A DNA stretch of 64,000 nt, taken from the NCBI GenBank assembly GCA_030278955.1, contig JAOANR010000002.1, positions 14,406,238-14,470,237 on the forward strand. The letters are read 5' to 3'. The notes below the pieces were generated by a model. The model ran no database searches and was not told the DNA's origin. It saw only the letters and a program-made list of their open reading frames with translations. Shown in pieces: positions 47,179 to 58,810 of the stretch; within the stretch, counting starts at the first letter, position 1; every line of letters starts with the position of its first letter. The DNA comes from Hygrophila difformis (Eukaryota > Streptophyta > Magnoliopsida > Lamiales > Acanthaceae). The translations under genes and the position numbers were made by a program.

Positions 47179-48281
47179 ATGGCACCTAAGGGAAAATCGA
47201 GGAAGGAAATCCCAAACAACACCAACGCTGACCTCCCCAACGCACCCAACAATACCGAGATTGCTCATAACGTAGGAGGGCAAGCGCCTCCTATTCCCAA
47301 TAATTTGGACGAACGCCTAAGAACTATGGAAGAAGTCCTCATAGCTTTGGGAAACGCCGAGGTACGAAGGACACCAGTGGTGTACCACCGCAGGCAGCCC
47401 GACTCAACTACCTAGCGTTAGTGAACCCTTACCAGCCAACCCACTATGATGGCCAAGAGGATCCGGCCAAACTGGAAGATTGGATCCGCACCTTTGATAA
47501 GCTCCTTAGCCCTATCAAATGTCCCGAGGACGAGAAGGTCCAAGTGGCGACCCACTATCTTGGCGGAGAGGCCGACGAATGGTGGCATAACCTCCAAGGA
47601 AATTTGACTAAAGCCTACCTATGGGAAGAATTTAAGGAGGTTTTGAGGGAAAGGTTTTACCCAATGAGCATTATGGCCGCAAAGTATGAAGAATTCGTCC
47701 ATTTGAAACAAGGTGGGCAAACGGTACAAGAGTACTATGCCAAGTTTAAGGAGCTGGTTAGATTTGCTCCTACAATGGTGCCAACTGACTTCGACAAGGC
47801 TCAGAAGTTCGAGATGGGTTTGAATCTTGATATTCGAGAGATATTGGTGGGAGGACAATGCACGACTTTGCAGGCGGTATATGACCGGGCAGTAGCAGTC
47901 GCGCGTGTCCAACAAATTAAGCGAAAGGACAATGGCGAATCGAGCAAAAACTCGCAAGGATTTGAGAAGAAGAATCGTAATAAGAACAACAATAATAACT
48001 TTAGGAGGGGCAATGATCAAGCTAGATTCGATGGGTCTAGAGGGAATGATAACCGTGGTGCATTCATACCAAAATGCTTGCGGTGCAATCGACCGCATCT
48101 GGTGCGCCGGTGCCCGAAGCCTGGAGCCTGCAATAAATGCGGCAAGTTTGGTCATAAGGCTATGGGATGTCGAATTCCAGAGGAGGCGATCGAAAGGAGA
48201 ATAGATCTGGTGAACCTTCAGCAAGGAGAGGCTGACAAGGTACAAAGTCAAAACCCGAACATCCTTGAGAATAATGCGTAG
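47179..48281 (+). pseudogene. Gag of element E, one frameshift
   Basis: The first frame, 47179-47415, gives the variable N-terminus (MAPKGKSRKEIPNNTN ... RTMEEVLIALGNAEV). A shift of one base near 47378-47390 moves to 47421-48281, which holds the capsid (VNPYQPTHYDGQEDPAKLEDW, HYLGGEADEWW, LRERFYPMSIMAAKYEEF, KFEMGLNLDIREILVGGQ). Two intact knuckles follow: CLRCNRPHLVRRC and CNKCGKFGHKAMGC. It is full length apart from the shift. The second frame alone would still encode the capsid and nucleocapsid, but its start is not clear. Confidence 0.92.
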
Positions 48282-48609
48282 GCAGTTATGGGGGCATAAC
48301 TGTAATCTTAAGGGGGGGAGGATGTAACGACCCCGAATATTTTGCATCCCAAATCAATAAATAAACAAATTCAAATTGTTTTGAACTACGTAATAACTTG
48401 ATCCCTTCACAGGGTACGTAGGCAACTTGGAAATTTCAATTCTGGGTTCATTCAAACAATAATCAAACAACAAACAATCAACAATCAAACAATAATTCAA
48501 TAACACAATATCACAAAATAATAAAATAAACAAAAGGACCCTAACTCTTAGCGCGAGAAAAGTCGAAACACAACTTCGAGAATGAAGTTGATTCTTAAGG
48601 GGCGTAGAC
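48282..48609 (+). other. 3' noncoding end of element E with double PPT and hairpin
   Basis: First tract AAGGGGGGGAGGA with TGTAACGACCCCG (48311-48336); CCCTTCACAGGGTACGTAGG near 48404; stem-loop AACTTCG-AGAA-TGAAGTT near 48572; second tract, then the LTR at 48610. Confidence 0.75.
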
Positions 48610-51600
48610 TGTAATACCCGAGATTTTTATTGGCGTCCGAAGGAATAAAATTAGTTTCTTAATCCGATCAATGTCGAAATATCTCCGAGAAGAAGAAAAT
48701 AATTTATCACAATAAAATTATTGCTCGAAAATGAAACGCCGATAGATTCAAAAATTCAAAATGGAATAGAAGAGGGAAAGGAAGCCCGAAGATATTCCAT
48801 GGATTAATCCCAAAAGAATTGGTATTAAATTCAAGAAGGAAAAGAATTTTAATTCCAAGAACCCGTGTAGTCGGAAATAATTTAATTAGATAAATAATTG
48901 CACGGGAGCCAAAAGACTACGAATTAGAAGCCGACGAATCCAAACGGGACGGACTCAAGATTTCGGATACGGGATTAATTCGAGATGAGATAAATTTTAG
49001 ATAAGAATTTATAATCCGAGAATGACCGAGAAAATCGAGCCCGAAAGAAATGGAACAGGTTTGGCGCAAAATGATCGCGTGCGCCAGATTTGGAGGAATG
49101 GCACAAAATTGCGCCAAGTCTGACAGTTACCAATTTTGCGATTTCGCTAACCGGTCCGGATCAGAGCCGCGCGGTCCCCGCGCAGGGACGCGCCAAGACC
49201 GCGCCATGACGCAGGGCCAGCTGCCTTGCACGATTATGGCGATTTTATTGCCTAAATTTCGACCCCCGATTTAGGTAAGTCAATTCCAGCCGAGGGAAAG
49301 ACATTTAGGTCGAATATGGGTGATCTCCCACTCCATATTCAGTCATCAACAGCCTTTCCTCATCCAAAATCTCTCCCAAAACCGAAAACACAAAGCTTTA
49401 CCTTCCGACGACTTTCCGACGAATTTCCGGCGACCAAAACCGACCGTGGAGGCGTGTAGATCGAAGGATACAGACTTTGGATTGTTGGTAAGGGCTAGAT
49501 TAGGTTCCTTTGTCGTTTACAATCACAATCATCATTCTAACTTACGGATTTTTACTTGAAAACACCAATCGGAGCCAAAGGGAGAGGAAATCGGGACCGA
49601 AGAGAAAGAGACGTGTAGATTGGACGCGTTCACGGACTCCGGAGGCCATCTCGACGAAATCTAAGACTTTAGATCTTAGATACTGTAAGTTGATTCTTCT
49701 CATAACCGTTTTGGTGCCCTAAAATCGAATGGAATGCAAGTTTTAATCAATGTACGAAAATCTGTCCCAAAAACTCTCCCTACGCGCGCTTTCTGAAATC
49801 CGACTTTTAAACCCCTTTCGAGCATTCAAACAGAGAAACTTAAAACTACAAACTTGTTCCTAATGAGTTAAAGTATATCGTGTTAAATTTTCAGAAATTT
49901 TCGTCGACGTTTGGTCCGTCAAATCGGATATGGTATTTTCTGAGTTATTCTTCAAACCCGAAAAAGCTGACAGAATTTCATGTCCAACTTCCTTGACCTT
50001 TTTCTAATGGATCCCATCAAAAATAAACTTTTATGTAAAAACAAAAGTTGTAGCTAACTGTCTATATATTGTGTCCGTAAAATTTCACGCATTTTTGTTA
50101 ACGTTTGTATAGTCAAAAACCATTTTGAATAGACTGTGGTTTAAAGGAAAAGTTGACAGATTTGAGTGTTCAACTTCTTTGACGTTTTTCTTTAGGATCC
50201 CTTCAAAACTAACCTTTGGAGTAAACATGAAAGTTGTAGATAATTGTTTTGAGAAGGTGTGGTTAAAATTTCGTGAGTTTGGGTTAATGTTTGTGTCGTC
50301 AAATTCGATCCGAACAGTCTGCGTTTGAAATAAAATTCTGACAGAGTATGTAGGCGAAGTTGATGGGCATGTTTCTACCATTTCTAGACCGAACTAATCT
50401 TTGCAATATAAACAAAAGTTGTCGATAATCATGTCTAGTATATGTCCACCAAACTTCAGAATTTTTGGAGTCCATTTGATAAGTTGAAAAATCGGATTGT
50501 TGAACTGCATCAAACCCGAAATCCTGGCAGCATACTATTTGTGTAGAAAACTCGATTTTTGACATGTTTCCTCACCTTATTTCGAAATCGTTAAAACACA
50601 AAAGTTGTTAGTTAGGGTGTCGTTGGTGTACTGTAAACATTTCAAGTCGTTCGCCTGAGAAATGAATTTTTAGAGTAAAAAGGCGTAATCTGCGACGTGT
50701 GTGCTTATTAAACTTTGAAATTTATGGAAACCCTCCTTGCGACACTTTCAACTATTTTGAAAACTTTGTGATTTATGATCAAATTGGAAACTATGAAATA
50801 TTGATTATGTGGCTTGTAGACATAAGAGCCCAAGCGTACGACTAGCGGACATAAGAGCCCTAGTGAAACATTGATTATGTGGCTTGTGGGCATAAGAGCC
50901 CAAGCGTATGACTAGCGGACATAAGAGCCCTAGTGAAATATTGATTATTAGGCTTGTGGACATAAGAGCCCAAGCGTAAGGCTAGTGGACATAAGAGCCC
51001 TGGCGAATGGTGGTTTATAAGGCTAGTGGACATAAGGGCCCTAGCGAATTGTGATTCGTGAGGCTTGTGGACATAAGTGCCCAAGCGGAATACGGCGACT
51101 TCGATCATATTGAATAAAAGTAGAATGAAACATTAGTTATGCGAGAACATATATTTTATCCCATGATTTTTAAAACCCTTCGTACTTAATAAATCCTTTG
51201 TTAAATTTTTGAAATTTATATACTTAATATTCGTGTACGTCTCTTTACATTTAGAATCATGCCTTTAAATCCCTATTATCAATGTTGTCAAAATACGTTT
51301 TCATATTATAAAATGTGCATGAGTTAAAAGGTGAATTTTTATTAAGTACTTTTTAAAACCCATTACTGTTATGTTAAGAATTAACTTACTCAGTATTTTA
51401 TATACTGATAAAACCCGTTATTTTATTTTCCTTTTTCAGAGTATGAAGAATGGCATGAGCATGCACGCATATTGGGGGCTCAGGAATTAAATTAGTAATT
51501 ATGAATGTTGTATTTTATTAGACTTAAATTACCCACTGCGTTTTGGCCATGTCGGCCCATATTTAAATTTTCCGTTGTGACTTATTTTGAATTATACTAT

Positions 51601-51755
51601 GTTATTTTAAAGTAAATCCTTTTGGGCTTGTTTTTAAATTATTTTTGAAATACCGTTAGCCTTGCATCTCTCAAGCGAGCTCGAATGAACTCGTGTCTTG
51701 CTTGGGAGGTGTGGCGGTGGCATCCCGGCCTGGGTTATCAAATCCGGGTGTTACA
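48610..51755 (+). repeat. 3' LTR of element E
   Basis: Near-identical to 43527-46636, with one more hairpin unit. It ends CGGGTGTTACA followed by the CTTTC duplication. Confidence 0.95.
50811..51086 (+). repeat. Eight-unit hairpin array (3' LTR E)
   Basis: Same unit as at 45727-45963, but eight copies, and here every unit has matching arms (GCTTG/CAAGC or ACTAG/CTAGT or GCTAG/CTAGC type). The unit number has changed since insertion while flanking DNA hardly has. Confidence 0.9.
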
Positions 51756-53144
51756 CTTTCGTTCTTTAGGTTTTTCAAGATAAGTGAGGAGTCAAGTCAA
51801 AAATTGATATTTCTACAAAATCTTCATGCTGTCAGAATTATAGATTCGGCAAACTGTTTTAAACCGATTTTTCGACATATCAAACGAGTTTCAAAAATTC
51901 TGAAAATTTACGGACACATACTAGACATGATTATCTACAACTTTTATTTGCATTGCAAGGGCTAGTTTGGATCGTACCTAATAGAAAAACACTGATTTAG
52001 TTCGATTTGAAAAGCTGTCAGATTGTTTCGGATTTCACAGAAAATGCAGACGCAACCAGATTAATTTTGGAGGTTTAATTGTCGATGAAAATTCATGAAA
52101 TTTTAACACAAGATACTCTAGGGTCTTGGGAACAAATTTGTAGTTTTAACCTTTTCCTTTTGAACAATAGAGAAGGCTCTAATAAGCGGGTTACAGAAAC
52201 TGCACACAGTGAGTTCTCTAGGGACAGATTTACATTCATTCATTAAATCCTACAATCTATTCGACCTAGGGGTGCCAAAATTGATATGGAAGGAAGCTAA
52301 CTTACTATGGATTGGTTCTTGGGCTTTCGATTTTGTCGGGTTGGCCTCCTGGATCAACGAGCAAGTCCGAATCGCTACTCTTTCTCTTCTTCGGGTCCGA
52401 TTCGTGGTCACAAGATAAGAAACTAAATGTTAGATCCTAAAATTGACCCAAAATTCATGAAATAAAAACTAGATTCATCTCTTACCAATCTACAACGGTG
52501 GTGTGTGTCGAAATCCTCCCTATGTGCCTTCTTCTTCGTCGAATTCGTCCTCAAACGCTCTCGAACTAGGTTTTTTTTGAATTTTGATGGTGGAAGAAGA
52601 TGTGGGGTGGTTAAAGGATATCTAGGAGCTAGATATGGGGTATTTATAGTCCCTAAGTAGTCTAACACATCCAAGGTCGGTTAGGCAAGTCTTGAGGCGC
52701 AAGAAGTGGAGTAAACGGCGAAAAATCCGGAGTCGGGCGAGCGAATCTCATCGGGGGCGCTACTGCCAGGTTTGGCACGCCCATGGGGCATTTTTGCCCC
52801 AAAACCGTGCGACCACCGCGCCCGCTTGGCCTGGGCTTCAGCCTAGGCCGGGCCGTGCTATCCTATTGAGTCTTTTCTCTTCTCTTTTTGGCTTCTACCT
52901 TCTACGTTCTTGGGCTTTAATATTCGGGTTACTCTCGGGCTATAAATTCCTATTTTTAAATTCATTCCGAACTCGAATGAATTTCGTATTCGAAATCTTG
53001 AATTCGTCGGTTATTAGCTTTCGTGCCACAATTTATTTAATTAAATTATTTTCGACTCCACGGGCTCGCGGAATTTAAGTTCTTTTTGATCTTCAAATTA
53101 AATTCCATTTCTTTTTAAACGTTACTAAATTCGTGGGTGTTACA

Positions 53145-53510
53145 GCAATTACGAAACCTCAAGACTTGGATTATTTAATAAAATTTACTACTAAGTGCTT
53201 TATATACTTATTAGCTTATAACTATAAAATCATATATTATTTGAAAATTATACAAGCCCAATTACACGATAAAACGTTCGAGAGTTTATATAATTTATTA
53301 CAGAAAGATTGATTGATAATGCCAGTTTATTAGAGGAATTGGAGCTTAAAACTATTAAATTAACTTATAGAAATTTGGACAAACAAGTGTTAAATTATTT
53401 TGAAGCAATAAGTCTAAGATCAACATTAAAACATAATTTAATCCGAATAAAGCGACAATAATTTCAGAACAAGTATATTTGACAGGTCCGTTAATTTATG
53501 AGTATTAGAT
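53145..53510. other. Short AT-rich stretch between LTR D and LTR G
   Basis: No feature seen; probably old host DNA. Confidence 0.5.
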
Positions 53511-53842
53511 TGTAACACCCCGGATTTAATAACCCAGGCCGGGATGTCACCGCCACACCTCCCTAGCAAGACACGGATTCTCCGAGCTTGCTAAAGAGAT
53601 GCAAGGCTATGGGTATTGCAAAGAGATTTAAAAACAAGTCTGGAATTTATTTAAAAATAATAATAAGTATCATCCACACATATAGTAGTAATAATAATAT
53701 ATCGCAGCGGAAAATGTAAAGTGGGCCGACACGGCCAAAACTCGGGATTTACATGCCCGATATGCAAGTATCATAAAAAGCGATAAAACAATGTTTAATA
53801 ATTCCATCCCCCAATGCACATGCTATGCATTATCTCCGTACT

Positions 53843-55407
53843 CTGAAAGAAAGAGAAACACAACAATTTTATCAGTATATAAAATACTGAGTAAGTCGAT
53901 CCTAACATAGCAATAAAGGGGTTTCATTAAATAATTAAGTTTTACTCCAAGGCATGCATACAAAAATATTCCATTTACCAATTTAAAAATAAATAATTTA
54001 GTCGTACACTTGAACATGCATTAAATTTATAAATAATAACTTAACATGTTATAAAATTTAAGGCATAAATTTAAATGCAAAATTTAAAGACAAGAATAAA
54101 TAAATAAATACATAAAAAGTATTAAATCTTTTAATTTTTCCCGTTACGTCTCCGTTTCTCAATATTTAGTGTAGCCGGTCATCCGGCGGCCGCAGCCGTT
54201 TCGTATTTCACGTATTTCAAGTATTTCAAAGTATTTCACGATTGCATCGCAATCTCGTCAAGTTTAGCCGGTCATCCGGCGGCCGCAGCCGTATCTGCCA
54301 TACCCAAAGCATTCCGGAGCCTCAGGGAAATCCATACGGATAATCCCGAGAGTGTAGGCCATGTATCTCCCGCCGTTTGGCGTAATATCTCATCTAATTT
54401 CTCTCGTCCATTATAGGCCCGAAGAGAAAGGCTAAAGGGGCACCCTGCAGAGCACTCACTCTCCTCCAAGTATCTCATATGTTTCAATTTAGTGTAACGG
54501 GATTTTTCAAAAGTATAGATGTATCGTATTTCAAGGTCTCGACCGTTTGTTTCGAAATTTCAAAATCTCTTCGATTTAAAATCATTTGGCGTCACAGTTT
54601 ACGCCTTTTTAATTTGAAAATTCATCTCAAGTCCAAAAATTCTGAAATTTTCACGGTTATCAAAAACACCCTAACGAACAACTTTCATGTTTTAACAATT
54701 TCGTAATAAGTTGAGGAAACATGTCAAAAATTGAGTTTATTGCACAATATATACACTGTCAGGATTCAGGTTTACCATAGTTCAGGAAATTGACGTTTTG
54801 ACCTAACAATTGGACTCCAAAAATTCTAAAATTTTATATGCACATACAAGACATAATTATGTACAACTTTCATTTAGATTGCAAAGATCAATTCGGACTA
54901 GAAAAGATAGAAACAGGCTCATCAAGTTCAGACGTCAACACTGTCAGATTTTCGAAAACGTTTTACAAGGCAGTTTATGTTCGGATTATTTTGGGGTAGC
55001 AAACGTTGATGAAAATGGCTGAAATTTTTACACAAGATAGATTAATGTGTTAGGAACAAAAGTCTAGTTTTGAGTTTCTCAGATTGGATTATCAAAATAT
55101 GAAATTTAATCGGATTTCAGAAATTGCACAAGATAGTGTTTTTAGGTTCGGTTTTTACGTTTCGTTACAACATGACTAAATCGGACGCCCCTAAGCCACC
55201 CGTATTGATATGAAAGGCATCAACTTACAGTGATGGTGTTCTTGAGTCATCCTAGGGCTGCTCGGCTCGTCCAAAGCTACTTCGAACGAATCCTTGCACA
55301 CGTCCTCTTCCTCCTTCAGTCACGAACGTGTTTAGGAGTCCAATATTCGAAAGTTAGATTAAGGATTGGAGATAAAAACAAGAAAAAGGAATCTGAGTAC
55401 TCCTTAC
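53843..55407 (-). other. Candidate LTR-embedded intron, copy G
   Basis: Sense G/GTAAGGAG at 55407 leftward, acceptor-like CTTTCTTTCAG/AG ending at 53843. Same layout as B, C, E and F. Confidence 0.48.
54171..54296 (-). repeat. Two-unit GCCGG hairpin array and CTC/GAG stem-loop region (LTR G)
   Basis: Two units GCCGG-TCAT-CCGGC-GGCCGCAGCC, 90 bp apart, inverted relatives of the units in LTR F. Next to them (54300-54350) is a stem-loop around TATCCGTATGGA whose arms are CTCGGGA/TCCC.GAG, against CTCGAGT/ACTCGAG in F. Confidence 0.82.
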
Positions 55408-58401
55408 CAATGATATAAGGGATGTAAACCTTGATCTGCACGTTCCTACGGTCGTCGTTGGTCGCCGGGAGTCGCCGGAAGTTCGTCGGAAGTTCGTCGG
55501 AAGGGTGTTTTGGCTTGGGAGAGTTTGAGAGTGAATGGGAGGCTGTGGGAGGCTGACAATGGCGTGGAGATTAACCCTAGGTCGTCCTAATACTCCTTCC
55601 CCCGTCCAAAATCTACTTTCCATTGTCGGGTGTTGTAATTTTGGCAAGAAATCGCCGAAAACGCGTGAATGGCCGGATTCTGTGGTGCCACGCGGTGGTG
55701 GCACGCTGGTAGGCCAAACACCGCGTGGCCAACGCGCGGCCTCCGCCGGGACCTCGGTCCGGGCGGGTCCGTGCGATCCGATCCGTCGGGTCTTTTCCTC
55801 CTCTCTTTCGGGTTTCTATCCTTCCGTGTTTTCGGCTCGACTTTCCGGGATCTTTTCGGATTGTGATTCTTACCCTAATTTTATTCCGACTTAAATTGAT
55901 TTCATGTTTGAAATCTTAAGTCCGTCGGTCTTGGGTTTTCTTTCGACTTCCGTACATTTTCAATTTTACGGGTTCTCGGAAACAAGTCCTCTTTTCTCAT
56001 CGGATTAAATTCTCATTTTATATCCTAAAATTAACGGGTATTACAATCTACCCCCCATAAGAATCAACTTCGTCCTCGAAGTTGTGCTTTACCATCTCGC
56101 GAGTTCGGGAATTGTTTGATTCAGCGATTGTATTATTGTGTGTTGTTGTTTGTTATTATTTGACTGAACCCAGAATTGAAATTTCCAAGTTGCCCGTGAA
56201 GGGATCAAGTCATTACGTAATCCAAAACAATTGGAATTTGTTTATTTAGGATACAAAATATTCGGACAAAAATATCCGAAAATATTCGGGCCGTTACATC
56301 CTGTAATACCCCGAATTTTTATCAACGTCCAAGGGAATAAAATTTATTCCTATCAATGTCGAAATATATCCGAGAAGAAGAAAATTATTTATCACAATAA
56401 TTTATTGCTCGGAAATGAAACGCCGATAGATTTAAATTCAAAATGGAATAAAAGAGGGAAAGGAAGCCCGAAGACATTCCATGAATTGAGTAAAAATAAT
56501 TGGAGTTAAGTTCATGAAGGAAAAGAATTTTAATTCCAAGAACCCGTGAAGTCGGAAGAAATTTAATGATACAAGTTATTGCACGGGAATCAAAAGACGA
56601 CGAATTGAAAGCCTACGAACCCGAGACCGACGGACTTAAGATTTCAAACATGAAATTCATTTGAGTCGAGATAAATTTAAGATAAGAATTTATGACTCGA
56701 GAATGACCCGAAAAATCGAGCCCGAAAACGTAGGAGGATAGAAGTCCAAAAGAGAGGAGAAAAAGCCCGACGGATCGCACGACCCCGCCCGGACCGAAGT
56801 CCAGGCGTGTTTGGCGCGCACCCCGCGCGGGGTTCTTCACATTCCCGCGCCAACCCCGCGCCAAAGTCCTGACAGCAACACCTTGTCGCGTTTTGGCGAC
56901 TTTCTCGCCAATTTTCGGGGCCCAAGGTTGGGAATCTGATCTATCACGGGAGGGAACATCTTTTGGACGTTATGTAATCAATCCCATCTCATTTGTCAGC
57001 CATTTTCATCAATCATTCACCCCAAAACTCTCCCAAACTCTCCCAAAGCCAAACACCCTTCCGGCGGACTTTCCGACGAGTTTCCGGCAACCAAATCCAA
57101 CCAAGGAAGTGTGTAGATCAAGGATTGCAGGCTTTGGATTGTTGGTAAGATGTTATTCAAGTTTCCTTATGATTTTAAGACCATAAACATCATCCTAACT
57201 TACGAATCTTCGTATTCAAACACAAATCGGAGCCAAGGGAAGAATAAATCGGGTGGAAGAGATTCGTTCGTGACATCCCGTGGATTCCGGACGACCCCGT
57301 GACTTCCTAAACATCATCCCCACTGTAAGTTAACCTTACTATGGTTTTGGGTGACTTAAAATGCAACCAAACATAGAGATTCAACTCAAGAAAATTTATA
57401 AAAATCTGTCAACAAGAGAAACCCTCAACGCAGCGTTTTCGTATGAATTTTTCAAACCTCTAAAGCTGCTCAAACAATAAAACTCAAAACATAAAAAGTG
57501 TTCCTAAGACATTAATCTAGCTACTGTAAAAATTTTAGAATTTTTCATGATGTTTTGAAACCTGAAACCAACCCAAAACCGAAGAGTTTTAAATTTGGAT
57601 CTTAGAACTTTGGCAGATTTCACTCTCAATCTTGTTGGCCATTTTGACCTTGGATCTAAGCCGATCTAGGATTGGTGTTGAACATGAAAGTTGTAGATCT
57701 ATGAGTCTTGAATACCTCTGTAAAATTTCATGCATTTTCATCAAGTTTTGATACCCCAAATCGAGTCGGACATACTCTGCGTTTTAAAGAATTTTCAAAG
57801 GTTGACAGTTTTCTTAACCGAACTTGATGAGCATATTTCTATCATATCTAGTCCGAACCAATCTATGTGATCTAAACAAAAGTTGTTGGAAATCAAGTCT
57901 AGTATGTGTCTGTAAAATTTCAGAATTTTTGAAGTCCATTTGATATGTCAAAAAGTCAAATCTTTGAGAGGTGTCAAACCTGAATCCTGACAGCTTTTTG
58001 TTTCTGTAGAAAACTTGATTTTTGACATGCTTGCTATCATTTTTCCGAAAAACTCAAAACATGAAAGTTGTTCATTGGGATGTTTTTGAGCTACTGTGAA
58101 AATTTCAGATCAATCGCCTAAGAAATGGATTTTTAAACTGAAAAGGCGTAAACTGTGACATCGATCGGTTTTAACTTGTGAAATTTTGAAATTTTTAAAC
58201 AACGATCGAAATCTTGTGATACGATAAAGCTATATTTTTGAAAATCCCGTTACACTAAAGTTGAAACAATATCGGTTACATAAAATCAGGGGGTGAGTGC
58301 TCTGCAGGGTGCCCTCCTAATTGTTCATTTTGTGCCAAAACGGCAATGATTATTACGCGCGAAAGATCGCCAAAACGGCATCTTATTATTTTGGGCCTAT
58401 C

Positions 58402-58552
58402 CTCTCGAGTGTATCCGTATGGGTTACTCGAGGCTCGACGGAGCGGTACTGGATATGGCGTATTTGGTCACAAGAGACCAACGGCCTACCCTCTCGAGTG
58501 TATCCGTATGGGTTACTCGAGGCTCGACGGAGTGGTACTGGGTATGGCGTAT
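58402..58552 (+). repeat. Two ~89-bp direct repeats with CTCGAGT/ACTCGAG stem-loop
   Basis: Each copy has CTCGAGTGTATCCGTATGGG then TTACTCGAGGCTCGACGGAG; the arms CTCGAGT and ACTCGAG pair. The counterpart in LTR D keeps five of seven pairs; in G other bases pair. Confidence 0.85.
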
Positions 58553-58810
58553 CGGCTGCGGCCGCCGGATCACCGGCTAAAATGACATGATACTTATGAA
58601 ATTGGCTGAGGCCGCCGGATCACCGGCTAACTGTTACTATTGATATTGGCTGCGGCCGCCGGATCACCGGCTAACTGTTACTATCGATATTGGCTGCGGC
58701 CGCCGGATCACCGGCTATCTGATATATTGTTGAGATGATGGCGTAACGGGAAATATATTAAAAAGCTCAGATTTTATGAAATTGACTGCGGCCGCCGGAT
58801 TGCCGGCTAA
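58553..58810 (+). repeat. Five-unit GCCGG hairpin array (LTR F)
   Basis: Units with GCGGCCGCCGGATCACCGGC (one has GAGGCC, the last has ATTG as loop). The stem GCCGG/CCGGC with a four-base loop is exact in all five; spacers of 20-80 bp vary. Confidence 0.9.

Larger units (their letters stand above)
43527..51755 (+). mobile_element. Complete gag-only LTR retrotransposon E (TR-GAG-like)
   Basis: Both LTRs are complete (43527-46636 and 48610-51755, about 3.1 kb each). A Met primer site (46640-46653), one gag and the polypurine region lie between. A perfect 5-bp target duplication CTTTC stands at 43522-43526 and 51756-51760. The LTRs are nearly identical by eye, apart from the number of hairpin units, so the insertion is young. 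There is no pol. It sits inside solo LTR D. Confidence 0.95.
42452..53144 (-). repeat. Solo LTR D, split by element E
   Basis: Two parts, 42452-43521 and 51761-53144, make one 2.4-2.5-kb LTR in minus orientation. In sense it starts TGTAACACCCACG (53144) and ends ...CCGGGGTATTACA (42452). Element E and its CTTTC duplication lie between. The flanks CCAAT (42447-42451) and GCAAT (53145-53149) fit a 5-bp target duplication with one change and no internal region, hence a solo LTR. It keeps the family donor-like site (GGTAAG, complement at 52481-52486) and acceptor-like site (43-bp scale at 42774), and a hairpin ATTGC-CGAA-GCAAT at 43159-43172. Confidence 0.87.
53511..56301 (-). mobile_element. Gag-only-type LTR element G (minus strand), 3' end only
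   Basis: A complete 3' LTR (53511-56045, sense TGTAATACCCG...CGGGGTGTTACA) is followed on the right by the family's 3' noncoding end (56046-56301): complement of the polypurine tract (CTACCCCCCATAAG), the stem-loop AACTTCG-TCCT-CGAAGTT and GTACGTAGG-type block in inverted form, ending at GTTACATCC. There element F has inserted, so gag is not in the window. All parts match E and F in reverse. Confidence 0.88.
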
